Of a DNA stretch of 64,000 nucleotides, positions 17,322 through 25,483 are shown piece by piece. A program made the translations under genes and the position numbers. The notes below the pieces were generated by a model. The model was not told the origin of the DNA, made no database searches, and saw nothing but the letters and a program-made list of their open reading frames with translations. This stretch comes from CATQHP01 sp965214915 (GTDB lineage Bacteria; Acidobacteriota; Terriglobia; Bryobacterales; UBA6623). Within the stretch, counting starts at the first letter, position 1, and each line of letters starts with the position of its first letter. The stretch lies in the NCBI GenBank assembly GCA_965214915.1, contig CBDCCP010000001.1, forward strand, positions 992,001 to 1,056,000, given 5' to 3'.

Positions 17322-18122
17322 TTGAAACACCCACTGCTTCCCGCCCTGCTGCTCGCGGCGGCCGCTGCCGTTCCCGCCGCCGCGCAGCACGGCCACGCCA
17401 CGCTGAGCAACCCCTACACATCGCCCGATGACGTGGCCGCCGGCGGCCGCATCTACCGTTCGCACTGCGCCGTCTGCCACGGACTCGCGGGAAAAGGCGG
17501 GCGCGGAACCGACCTGACGACCGGCATGTTCCGCCACGGCGCGAACGACGACGACATCTACAAGACCGTCTCCGAGGGGATTCCCGGCACCGAGATGCCG
17601 GGCACTTTTTTCAACGGCCGGCAGTTGTGGCAAATCGTCGCCTACGTCCGCTCGCTGAGCGAAGGCCGGGCGGCCGAACAGGCCAAGGGCGATTCGAGCA
17701 AGGGCCTCGCCGTTTACAAGGCGAAGGGTTGCGGCGGCTGCCACCTGGTGAACGGCGAAGGCGGCCGCATGGGCCCGGACCTGAGCCGCATCGGGGCGCG
17801 GCGTTCCCTGGGCCACCTGCAGATGTCGGTGAAGCAGCCCAACGAAAATGTCCTCCCGCAGCATTGGTCCGTACGCGCCGTCACCAACGACGGGAAGAAA
17901 ATCAACGGCCGGCGCATGAACGAAGATACGTTCTCGGTGCAGTTGCTCGATGCGAACGAGAGGCTCGTATCGCTGCGCAAGGCCGACCTGGCGCAATTCG
18001 AGATCGACCGCAATTCCAGCATGCCCGCCTACGAAGGGCAGTTCCAGGGCGCTGAGTTCGATGACCTGATCGCCTATCTGGCGAGCCTGCGCGGACCCGA
18101 AGCGAATCAGGCGGCGGAATAG
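17322..18122 (+). CDS. Diheme cytochrome c
   Basis: 266 residues starting at TTG 17322 behind GAGGAGGG. A signal peptide (HPLLPALLLAAAAAVPAAA) is followed by two cytochrome c domains with heme sites HCAVCH (about residue 50) and GCGGCH (about 138). PGTEMPG and SMPAYEG supply candidate axial Met residues. It is periplasmic and likely accepts electrons from the PQQ dehydrogenase encoded 17 bp downstream, which lacks its own heme domain. The pairing of a separate cytochrome with a heme-free PQQ enzyme is common in Acidobacteriota. Confidence 0.92.
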   Translation: MKHPLLPALLLAAAAAVPAAAQHGHATLSNPYTSPDDVAAGGRIYRSHCAVCHGLAGKGGRGTDLTTGMFRHGANDDDIYKTVSEGIPGTEMPGTFFNGRQLWQIVAYVRSLSEGRAAEQAKGDSSKGLAVYKAKGCGGCHLVNGEGGRMGPDLSRIGARRSLGHLQMSVKQPNENVLPQHWSVRAVTNDGKKINGRRMNEDTFSVQLLDANERLVSLRKADLAQFEIDRNSSMPAYEGQFQGAEFDDLIAYLASLRGPEANQAAE

Positions 18123-18139
18123 GAAAGGCGGCCCCACTC

Positions 18140-19744
18140 ATGCGGATTTTCGGACTCCTCTTAAGCTGCGCCGCCGCGCTTACGGCGCAAGTGACCTACG
18201 AGCGCATTCTCAACGCCGACAAGGAGCCGGGCAACTGGCTCACCTACTCGCGGACGTACGACAGCAACCACTACACTCCGCTCGACGGGATCCGCCGCGA
18301 AAACGTCAAAGACCTCGAGCTCAAGTGGGTGTTTCAAGCGCGTTCGCTCGAAAAGTTCGAAATGACCCCGCTAATCGTCGACGGGGTGGTCTACGCCGTC
18401 CAGATGCCCAACGACATCGTTGCCCTGGATGCGTCGACCGGCCGCAAGTTCTGGGAATACAAACATATCCCCGACGGCAAAACGAACGTGTGCTGCGGCC
18501 GCGTGAACCGCGGTCTGGCGATCCTGGGCGACACTCTCTTCATGGGCACGATCGACGGCAAGCTGCTGGCGGTCGACGCCAAGACCGGAGCGCTGGTTTT
18601 CTCGCGCCAACTTGTCGATCCGACAGGCGGCTACTCGTTGACCGTCGCCCCGCTGGTCGTCAAGGACAAGATCATTCTGGGCGCGGCCGGCGGCGAATAC
18701 GGCATTCGCGGCCGGGTCATGGCCATCGATCCCAAGACCGGCGAAGAGATCTGGCGGTTCTATACGATCCCCGGCCCCGGCGAGCCCGGACACGAGACTT
18801 GGTCGGGCGATTCCTGGCAGCGCGGCGGCGGCTCGATCTGGGTTACCGGCTCTTACGACCCGGAACTCAATCTGACCTATTGGGGCGTCGGCAACCCCTC
18901 TCCCGATTGGAACGGCGACGTGCGCCTCGGCGACAACCTTTATACCGATTCGGTCATCGCGCTCGACCCGGATACGGGCAAGCTCAAGTGGCACTTCCAG
19001 TTCACGCCGCACGACGAATGGGATTGGGATGCGGTGCAGCTTCCCGTCCTGGTGGACCGCGAGTGGGAGGGCAAGCCGCGCAAGCTCATGCTCTGGGCCA
19101 ACCGCAACGGGTTCTTCTATGTCCTCGACCGGGCGACGGGCGAGTTCCTGCACGGCAACAATTTCGTCAAGGTAACTTGGGCGAAGGGCCTCGACGAGCG
19201 CGGTCGGCCGATCAAGATTCCCGAAGCGGCGCCTACGCGCGAAGGCACGCGCGTATGGCCGAGCGTCCAAGGCGCAACGAACTGGTACGCCCCGGCCTAC
19301 AACGAGAAAACCGGCCTGTTCTACGTATCGGCCTGGGAGTACTCCAGCGTGTACCACAAGGGCGACCCGCAGTACACGCGCGGTAACCGCTACGTGGGCA
19401 GCCTCCCGCGCGGCGTCTGGCCGAACACCATGAAAGATGTCGCCGAGCAGCAGGGGCACGGCGCGATCCGCGCGCTTTCTCCCGAGACGGGCGAGAAGGA
19501 ATGGGAGTTCAAAATGACCGGCGTCAGCGAAAGCGGGCTGCTGGTTACCGGCGGCGACGTTTTGTTTTCCGGTAGCCTCGAAGGCTACTTCATGGCGCTC
19601 GACGCATTTAACGGAGAGCGGCTCTGGTCGACGAATCTGGGCGGCCGCATCGCCGCCTCGCCGATTGCGTTCGAAGCCGGCGGCAAGCAGATGGTGGCCA
19701 TCGCCGCCGGCAATTCGATGTTCGTCTTCGGCCTCCGGGATTAG
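18140..19744 (+). CDS. PQQ-dependent alcohol/methanol dehydrogenase-type protein
   Basis: 534 residues with a short signal sequence (MRIFGLLLSCAAALTAQ). It has eight-bladed propeller features: NWLTYSRTYDSNHYTPLD, ALDASTGRKFWEYKH, the vicinal disulfide NVCCGRVNRG (the PQQ-contacting Cys-Cys of quinoprotein alcohol dehydrogenases), TYWGVGNPSPDWNGD, FTPHDEWDWDA (with the catalytic Asp region) and NGFFYVLDRATG. No C-terminal heme domain is present, so electrons probably pass to the diheme cytochrome encoded just upstream. The substrate class (primary alcohol, sugar alcohol or other) is not determined. Confidence 0.92.
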   Translation: MRIFGLLLSCAAALTAQVTYERILNADKEPGNWLTYSRTYDSNHYTPLDGIRRENVKDLELKWVFQARSLEKFEMTPLIVDGVVYAVQMPNDIVALDASTGRKFWEYKHIPDGKTNVCCGRVNRGLAILGDTLFMGTIDGKLLAVDAKTGALVFSRQLVDPTGGYSLTVAPLVVKDKIILGAAGGEYGIRGRVMAIDPKTGEEIWRFYTIPGPGEPGHETWSGDSWQRGGGSIWVTGSYDPELNLTYWGVGNPSPDWNGDVRLGDNLYTDSVIALDPDTGKLKWHFQFTPHDEWDWDAVQLPVLVDREWEGKPRKLMLWANRNGFFYVLDRATGEFLHGNNFVKVTWAKGLDERGRPIKIPEAAPTREGTRVWPSVQGATNWYAPAYNEKTGLFYVSAWEYSSVYHKGDPQYTRGNRYVGSLPRGVWPNTMKDVAEQQGHGAIRALSPETGEKEWEFKMTGVSESGLLVTGGDVLFSGSLEGYFMALDAFNGERLWSTNLGGRIAASPIAFEAGGKQMVAIAAGNSMFVFGLRD

Positions 19745-19768
19745 CCCCACTCCAACCGCGTCTTTAAG

Positions 19769-20422
19769 ATGGCAAAGCAGGACACCATCCAAACCATCCT
19801 CGACACGAGAATCGTGCCGATCGTCAGGACGAATACGGCTGAGCAAGCCCTGCTCGCCGCCGAAGCCATTCACCGGGCGGGCATCGAGGTTCTCGAGGTC
19901 ACGATGACCGTTCCGCGAGCGCTGAAAGTGATCGAGAAGATCGCCGACAAGTTCGGCGGCGAGATGATTCTCGGAGCGGGAACCATCCTCGATGCCGAGA
20001 CCGCGCGAGCATGCATGTTGGCCGGCGCGGAATTTTTCGTCACTCCCTCTCTCAACCGCGGCACGATCGAGATGTGCAACCGCTACTCGAAATGCGTCAT
20101 GTCCGGAGCCTTGACCCCCAGCGAGGCGGTCCATGCCTGGGAAGCCGGCGCCGACATGGTCAAGATTTTTCCCGTCGGCGCCCTCGGCGGTCCAAGCTAT
20201 ATCAGGGCGCTCAAGGCGCCGCTGCCGCATATCCTGATGGTCCCTACCGGCGGAGTGACTCTTGCCAACGCCGCGGATTTTCTCAAAGCGGGCGCGAGCG
20301 CCGTTGCAGTGGGTTCCGAGCTGGTCAACCGGGCAGCTCTCGACAGCGGCGACTTCGGCAGGATCGAGAACACGGCGAAGGCATTTCTGGACGTCATCGC
20401 CGACTACCGCGCGGCCGCTTGA
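19769..20422 (+). CDS. eda: KDPG/KHG aldolase-type bifunctional aldolase
   Basis: 217 residues, class I aldolase. RIVPIVRTNTAEQALLAAEA opens the barrel. EVLEVTMTVPRA holds the catalytic Glu, ILGAGTILDAETA and FFVTPSLN follow, and KIFPVGALGGP contains the Schiff-base Lys with MVPTGGVTLANAADFLKAGA at the phosphate site. It would cleave 2-keto-3-deoxy-6-phosphogluconate in the Entner-Doudoroff route or act on uronate-derived keto sugars. It starts 24 bp after the PQQ dehydrogenase gene, and the glycosyltransferase gene follows 9 bp later. Confidence 0.93.
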   Translation: MAKQDTIQTILDTRIVPIVRTNTAEQALLAAEAIHRAGIEVLEVTMTVPRALKVIEKIADKFGGEMILGAGTILDAETARACMLAGAEFFVTPSLNRGTIEMCNRYSKCVMSGALTPSEAVHAWEAGADMVKIFPVGALGGPSYIRALKAPLPHILMVPTGGVTLANAADFLKAGASAVAVGSELVNRAALDSGDFGRIENTAKAFLDVIADYRAAA

Positions 20423-20431
20423 GGTCCGCGT

Positions 20432-21466
20432 ATGCCCCGGTCGATCCTCGAGCGGCTGGGGCCCGGCGGCTCTATCGTTCTCATCCGTCTGCGCTCTCTC
20501 GGCGATACGGTTCTGACGACGCCGGCAATCCGCATATTGCGCCAGAATCTCTCTCAGGGGAGTATCCACGTCGTCATCGAGCAGCGGTTCGCCGGCCTCT
20601 TGGAAGACCACCCCGACATCGACGGCCTGCTGACGATCGACCGCGGCGCGACGTTCCCGCGGAAGCTCGACCTTCTGCGCCGGATACGGGCGCTTGACGC
20701 CGGGCTTTGCTGGGACTTGCACGGCGGCTCGACGAGCGCCTGGCTGACGGCGCTGTCGCGAGCGCCGTACCGCGCCGGCTACGCTCACTATCGACACGGC
20801 TGGGCGTACAACGTGCGCATCCCCCGAGCGCAAGAAGTGCTGCGCCGGAAACCGAATGCGGCCGTGCATACCGCCGAGCACCATGCCGCCGGAGCGATTT
20901 TTCTAGGAGCCCGCCCGCTGAAAGACGGCCGATGTATCCCGGCGGCAAGCCTTGGCGCGCGGGCGGGCCCCCGCCGCCGGCCGTACGCCGTCCTGCATCC
21001 GGGCGCGGCCTCTTTCACCAAGCAATGGGCCGTAGAAAACTTCCGCCTGATCGCGGAATCGATCCGCAAGCGCCATAACCTCGATCCTGTGTTCATCGCG
21101 GGACCCGGAGAAGAGTCGATCTTCGGCGAATTGGAGGGCTTCGAGTGCCTAGGGCCGCTCACGCTCGGCGAGCTCAAGCCGCTGCTGGCCGGCGCCCGCC
21201 TGTTCGTCGGCAACGACTCCGGTCCGGCCCACATCGCCGCCGCTTTCCAGGCGCCGAGCGTGATCGTTTATGGCTCCTCGAACTCCGCCGTCTGGCGCCC
21301 CTGGAAAGCGCCACACCGCGTCGTGGAGACCTCATGGGACTGCAAGCCCTGCCCCGGCGACCGCTGTTACGCATTTGACGAGCCCAAGTGCATCCTGTCG
21401 GTCGAGCCGGACGCCGTCGAGCGGGCGATCGACGAACTCCTTCAGGCGGGGGGTGCCGCGCCCTAA
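20432..21466 (+). CDS. Glycosyltransferase family 9 (heptosyltransferase-like)
   Basis: 344 residues. It has the GT9 opening IVLIRLRSLGDTVLTTPAIR, YAVLHPGAASFTKQWAVENF (donor-binding K), ARLFVGNDSGPAHIAAAF (the DSGPxH motif of ADP-heptose transferases) and SVIVYGSSNSAVWRPW. It likely adds heptose or a related sugar to lipopolysaccharide core in the cytoplasm or inner membrane face. The last 4 bp overlap the convergent metW gene. Confidence 0.9.
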   Translation: MPRSILERLGPGGSIVLIRLRSLGDTVLTTPAIRILRQNLSQGSIHVVIEQRFAGLLEDHPDIDGLLTIDRGATFPRKLDLLRRIRALDAGLCWDLHGGSTSAWLTALSRAPYRAGYAHYRHGWAYNVRIPRAQEVLRRKPNAAVHTAEHHAAGAIFLGARPLKDGRCIPAASLGARAGPRRRPYAVLHPGAASFTKQWAVENFRLIAESIRKRHNLDPVFIAGPGEESIFGELEGFECLGPLTLGELKPLLAGARLFVGNDSGPAHIAAAFQAPSVIVYGSSNSAVWRPWKAPHRVVETSWDCKPCPGDRCYAFDEPKCILSVEPDAVERAIDELLQAGGAAP

Positions 21467-22092
21467 CGCCGCAGTAGATAAACAGCCGAATCCGCAAGCA
21501 AATTCGGCAGCAGGCGCACCTGTTTGCCGCCGTCCACGAAAAACGCCTTGTCCACTCGGAAGTTCTCTTCCTGCGCCAACTCTTCGAAATCCGTAATGGT
21601 CAGAAAGTGGATGTTCGGGGAGTTGTGCCACTCGTAGGGCAATTGCCTGGTGCGCGGCGCCCGGCCGGACCACAGCAGGGCAAGACGCACCGACCAATGC
21701 CCGAAATTGGGGAACGCGACGATAGCCCGCCGCCCGACGCGCATCATTTCATGCAGAACCGCGAGAGGCTCCCTGACGACTTGCAGCGTCTGGCTGAGAA
21801 TCACATAGTCGAAGCACCGCTCGGGATAATCCGCCAGCCCCTGGCTGATGTCCCCCTGATAGACGGAAAGGCCCAACTCCACGCACCGCCGCACTTTCTC
21901 CGGCGCAATTTCGACGCCGCGGGCTTTTACCGACTTGCGCTCGACGAGCCAGTCCAGCAAGTCGCCCTCGCCGCAGCCTAAATCGAGAACGCTCGACCCC
22001 TCTTCGATAATCTCGCTGATGATGCGGTAATCGCCGCGCCCAAGAACCTCGGGGACGAACTCCGCTCCGGGAATCGCTTTGGCTGTAGCCAT
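21463..22092 (-). CDS. metW: MetW-family methyltransferase-like protein
   Basis: 209 residues. The N-terminal YRIISEIIEEGSSVLDLGCGEGDLLDWL is the SAM-binding motif. CFDYVILSQTLQVVREP and MRVGRRAIVAFPNFGHWSVRL match MetW, which accompanies homoserine acyltransferase MetX in methionine synthesis. WHNSPNIHFLTITDFEEL is also characteristic. No metX is adjacent in this window, which is unusual. The ATG at 22092 directly follows the TAG of the upstream EEP-family gene, so translation is probably coupled. Confidence 0.9.
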   Translation of the reverse strand: MATAKAIPGAEFVPEVLGRGDYRIISEIIEEGSSVLDLGCGEGDLLDWLVERKSVKARGVEIAPEKVRRCVELGLSVYQGDISQGLADYPERCFDYVILSQTLQVVREPLAVLHEMMRVGRRAIVAFPNFGHWSVRLALLWSGRAPRTRQLPYEWHNSPNIHFLTITDFEELAQEENFRVDKAFFVDGGKQVRLLPNLLADSAVYLLRR

Positions 22093-23328
22093 CTATTCCT
22101 TTCCATTATAGTTTTGCGCTTCGCGGCGCCCTTCGACGAGGATGTCGAGTCCGATTGCGTCGTGGTCGGAAAGCGGCTTGCGCCCCTCGCGGAATTCGTG
22201 AAGCACAACCGGATCGGCGGGCTCGACGCCTCGGGTCGCAAACCAGTCGATCTTCAGCGGACATTTCCCGTCATGCCGGCGCAACGACCAGCGAATGAAA
22301 TCGAAACACCAAGCCGGAACCCACTCCCGAAGGTTCTTGTGCGTCTTGACGTCGTCCACATCGTAGGAAGTCGTCCGCTCGGCGAGCGCGTTCGACCGCC
22401 TCCAGTCGAAACCGCGCGTTTCGAGCAACTCGAAGAGCTCGCGTTCGAATCGCGCGTACGGACGCAAAAAATGGTTTTCGATGACATGGTCGGCCCCCAT
22501 GAAAACCCGCCGCCAAAAGCCCATGATCGCCGGCAAGGCGCTCGATGAATTGAACGTGGTCGTGTTCCAATCGCCGCCGACGATCGCCGGCCCCTCGCTG
22601 CCGAGGCCGTCGAGAACGTCGCGCATTTGATTGTGGCGGTGCCGCCGCCGTGACTGCGCGTCGAGATGCACCGAGCAAACCGTCAACTCGGCATTGGGAA
22701 ATTCGATTTCCGCCGCGGCGGCGGTTTGCCGCCCCAAGCGTTTTTCGCGCCCCCGCATCTTGTCCCGGCCGTTCTCCAGGAACACGGGCCGCGCGTTGCG
22801 GATGGGGTATCGGCTCAGAATGGCATTGCCGTGCAAACCGATCTCGTTGCGGCCTCCGACATCGTTTTCGACGCCCGCGCCTTTGGTCAAATTCAGATAG
22901 CACGGCGTAAAGACATATTGCAGTCCCAGCTCCCGCGCGAGACCGCGGGCGATATTTCGATTGGCCGACCGCGCCATGCCGACATCGGTCTCCGTCAGCA
23001 GAAACACGTCCGCCGACGTCAGATAGGGATGCGCTTGAAACTCCTTCAACTGCCCGTCGTATTCGATGCCGCGCTCGAGATTCCAGGCGACCACGCGGTA
23101 GCGCGGCTTGCCGGGCGCGGGGCCGTTGGAAAAGTTCCCCGTCTCGGGCGTTTCCAGAACTTTTTCCGCGTGCGGACGCACCCGCCGGTACAACGGGTTC
23201 GCTTCAAGCTCTTGCGAAGATCGGCAGCGCGCCAGTTCCGCGAAATACGGCGCCAACTCCGCGCGAATCGTTTCCGCGATACGCTCGGCCGTCGAGCCGC
23301 CCGCGGCCGCCTGCTTTTCGTCCCTCAA
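22093..23328 (-). CDS. Endonuclease/exonuclease/phosphatase-family protein
   Basis: 411 residues beginning with TTG at 23328. The EEP fold is recognisable: YRVVAWNLERGIEYDGQ (Asn), VFLLTETDVG (metal-binding Glu), TVCSVHLDAQS, IVGGDWNTTTFNS (GDxN), and a C-terminal KPLSDHDAIGLDI (SDH). Residues around YLNLTKGAGVENDVGGRNEIG are a variable loop. Members include DNases, phosphoinositide phosphatases and sphingomyelinases; no signal peptide is obvious, so it is probably cytoplasmic. It precedes metW with zero spacing. Confidence 0.85.
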   Translation of the reverse strand: MRDEKQAAAGGSTAERIAETIRAELAPYFAELARCRSSQELEANPLYRRVRPHAEKVLETPETGNFSNGPAPGKPRYRVVAWNLERGIEYDGQLKEFQAHPYLTSADVFLLTETDVGMARSANRNIARGLARELGLQYVFTPCYLNLTKGAGVENDVGGRNEIGLHGNAILSRYPIRNARPVFLENGRDKMRGREKRLGRQTAAAAEIEFPNAELTVCSVHLDAQSRRRHRHNQMRDVLDGLGSEGPAIVGGDWNTTTFNSSSALPAIMGFWRRVFMGADHVIENHFLRPYARFERELFELLETRGFDWRRSNALAERTTSYDVDDVKTHKNLREWVPAWCFDFIRWSLRRHDGKCPLKIDWFATRGVEPADPVVLHEFREGRKPLSDHDAIGLDILVEGRREAQNYNGKE

Positions 23329-23384
23329 TCTTCAAGTTTATCGAGAGGCCGCGTTCGAGCGGCGCGGTAAGCTTGGAAAAGCCG

Positions 23385-24113
23385 ATGGCCTTGCGCCGCA
23401 TATTCGTGGATCCCGTCAGCGGATCGCGGGCAAGGGTGACCGGGGACCGCGCCCGCCACCTGTGCCGCGTCGTCAGGCTGCGCCGCGGCGAACGCGTCGA
23501 GGTTTCCGACCAATCCTGTGTCTTCTCGGCGGTGACGGCCGTCTGCTCAACGAAGTCGGTCGAGTTCGATTTGGAAGACAAGTTGCGCGCCGCGCCGCCC
23601 GAGCCGCCGCTGGCGGCCGCCGTTTCAATCTTCAAGTTCGCCCGTTTCGAGTGGGCGATCGAAAAGCTGACGGAGTTGGGCGTCGACTCCATTCAGCCCG
23701 TCATCGCCGAACGCACAGGCAAGGGTTTGGTCGCCGCCGCCGACAAACGTCTCGACCGCTGGCGCCGCATCGCCTTCGAAGCCGCGCAGCAGTCGCGCCG
23801 CATCGCCGCCCCGCCGGTGCATGAACCGCGCGCATTCGTCGCTGTGATCGCTGACGCCGAACCCGCTCGAGCGGCCATCTTCGATCCGCAAGGCGCGAAG
23901 CTCCCGGTCAGCCTGGCCGCGGGACCCTTGACGTTCTTTGTCGGACCAGAAGGCGGCTGGACCGGCCCCGAGCGGGAGCGGGCCGAGGCCGCCGGCATCG
24001 CCTGCGCCGGACTGGGGCCCCTGATCCTGCGGGCGGAGACCGCGGCCGTCTGCGCCGCGGCCGTTTGCCGCAACCAGCGCATGGCGGAAGGAGCGGAACG
24101 TGCAGACAGATAG
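23385..24113 (+). CDS. rsmE: 16S rRNA (uracil-1498-N3)-methyltransferase
   Basis: About 240 residues from ATG 23385 (an in-frame TTG lies at 23373). The N-terminal PUA-like part (ALRRIFVDPVSG, DRARHLCRVVRLRRGERV) and the SPOUT knot (TFFVGPEGGWTGPERERA, ACAGLGPLILRAETAAVCAA) are complete. KFARFEWAIEKLTELGV and AFEAAQQSRRI are family blocks. It methylates U1498 of 16S rRNA in the 30S subunit. The 3' end overlaps the DUF4202 gene by 14 bp. Confidence 0.95.
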   Translation: MALRRIFVDPVSGSRARVTGDRARHLCRVVRLRRGERVEVSDQSCVFSAVTAVCSTKSVEFDLEDKLRAAPPEPPLAAAVSIFKFARFEWAIEKLTELGVDSIQPVIAERTGKGLVAAADKRLDRWRRIAFEAAQQSRRIAAPPVHEPRAFVAVIADAEPARAAIFDPQGAKLPVSLAAGPLTFFVGPEGGWTGPERERAEAAGIACAGLGPLILRAETAAVCAAAVCRNQRMAEGAERADR

Positions 24114-24693
24114 TCGCCGATTCCACTGCGCCATCGAAGGCTTCGACGCCCTCAATGCAGAGGACCCCAACACCGAATCCACCCCCGGCGGGCCGGCGGC
24201 CAAAGAACTGCTTTACGCCCGGCGCATGTCCGACCGTCTGGCGCAGTTCGCCCCCGACGCCTCCGAAACCGTCAAGCTGGCCGTTCGCGCACAGCACATT
24301 TGCCGCTGGAAGATTCCGCGCAGCGACTACCCGATGACGCGCGCAGGCTACCTTCGCTGGCGCCAGGATCTCGGCGCCTTCCACGCGGAAACCGCCGGCG
24401 AAGTCATGCGCGCGTGCGGCTATGCCGAAGCCGCGATCGAAGAGGTCGCCTCGACCCTGCGCAAAGAACGGCTCAAGTTGAATCCCGCGACGCAGCTTCT
24501 GGAAGATGTCGCCTGCCTGGTATTCCTCGAGCACTATTTCGACGGCTTCGCTCCAACGCAAGACGAGAAGAAACTTTTGAACATCCTGCGCCGCACCTGG
24601 GCGAAGATGTCCCCGCAAAGCCGGCAGGCAGCCCTCGCGCTCGATCTGCCGGCTCATCTCGGCGCTCTGGTGCGCAAGGCGTTGGCGTCGTAG
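24100..24693 (+). CDS. DUF4202 domain protein
   Basis: 197 residues from GTG 24100, overlapping rsmE by 14 bp and thus probably translated with it. The sequence has the DUF4202 layout: RFHCAIEGFDALNAEDPNTE, KELLYARRMSDRLAQFAPDA, RAQHICRWKIPRSDYP, GYLRWRQDLGAFHAETAGEV and DVACLVFLEHYFDGFAPTQD. Conserved His (QHICRW), Asp and Glu residues suggest an HD-like helical metal protein, but no function is known. Confidence 0.9.
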   Translation: MQTDSRRFHCAIEGFDALNAEDPNTESTPGGPAAKELLYARRMSDRLAQFAPDASETVKLAVRAQHICRWKIPRSDYPMTRAGYLRWRQDLGAFHAETAGEVMRACGYAEAAIEEVASTLRKERLKLNPATQLLEDVACLVFLEHYFDGFAPTQDEKKLLNILRRTWAKMSPQSRQAALALDLPAHLGALVRKALAS

Positions 24694-24694
24694 G

Positions 24695-25381
24695 CTACTC
24701 GTCAGGCGGTTCGATCGGCTCGATGCTCTGCGCAACGTTCCGTTTGTAGGTAACCCGCACCGGCTCGCAGCCGGCGGGCAGACACGCGGCGTAGTCCACC
24801 ACACGGGTCGTTGCATTCGCCGACTGACGCACTAACTGCCCCGCTCCGAGGGCGAATGCGATCTGGAACTCGCTCATCCCCGCCTCCACTTCGTGGTTTT
24901 CGACCTTGGCCCACATCTCGTCGGTCCAGTGGTCGTAGAGCTCGCGCGGATCCTCGATGAAAAACATCTCGTCCACATAAACCCGGTCGGTCGAACCGAT
25001 GGCGACGCGCGCCGGCTTGCCGTCCTTCTCGAACGCGAGATAGACGCTGCCGCCGCGCCTGACGACATCGCTGGGGACGATCTTCTCCAGCGGCGCGAAC
25101 AGCCGGACGCCGGGTTCGTAGGTCCAGCGGTAGCCCTCCTTCACCCAGAGCGGCGTACCCGTCAGCCTGCGTTTGGCCGACTCGAAATCGCTCACATAAG
25201 ACTTCCGAGGGTGTACGTACAGATCGTCGTGCAGATCGACAACCGGGGCTTCCGGCGGCTTCACGAGCGCGAGCCGATAACGGACATAGAAGGTGTAGCC
25301 GACATAGAGCAGGGCGGCGACGAAAGTGATCTTCACCAGCAGCCGCACCCGGTCGAACCATTCGCTCTCAATCCAATTCAT
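24695..25381 (-). CDS. Membrane-anchored protein of unknown function
   Basis: 228 residues from ATG 25381. A cytoplasmic basic start (MNWIESEWFDRVRLLVK) is followed by one membrane helix (ITFVAALLYVGYTFYVRY). The extracytoplasmic part is about 190 residues: DLHDDLYVHPRKSYVSDFE, WVKEGYRWTYEP, RGGSVYLAFEKDGKPARVAIG, then VYVDEMFFIEDPRELYDHW, a likely helical tail, and two Cys in YAACLPAGCEPVRV. I do not recognise the family. It ends 1 bp from the DUF4202 stop (convergent) and is divergent from the DUF3604 gene. Confidence 0.7.
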   Translation of the reverse strand: MNWIESEWFDRVRLLVKITFVAALLYVGYTFYVRYRLALVKPPEAPVVDLHDDLYVHPRKSYVSDFESAKRRLTGTPLWVKEGYRWTYEPGVRLFAPLEKIVPSDVVRRGGSVYLAFEKDGKPARVAIGSTDRVYVDEMFFIEDPRELYDHWTDEMWAKVENHEVEAGMSEFQIAFALGAGQLVRQSANATTRVVDYAACLPAGCEPVRVTYKRNVAQSIEPIEPPDE

Positions 25382-25470
25382 GGCCGCTTCTCTCGATTGG
25401 ACGTTCCGCCGGGCGCGGCGCGTTCCCGCAAGCGGGAAGAAACGCGCATTCCAAAGCATCGGCGCATTGA

Positions 25471-25483
25471 TATACTTTCTCCC
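25471..25483 (+). promoter_or_regulatory. Putative -10 box giving a leaderless or near-leaderless mRNA
   Basis: TATACT at 25471-25476, preceded by TTGA, lies only 7 nt before the ATG at 25484. No Shine-Dalgarno site fits between. The -35 region (TTCCAA about 25449) is weak. Confidence 0.4.

Noticed and set aside
18371..20884. 837-codon open frame on the minus strand
   Set aside because: It lies opposite the PQQ dehydrogenase and aldolase genes, which have clear motifs; its translation is low complexity, a typical shadow in GC-rich DNA.
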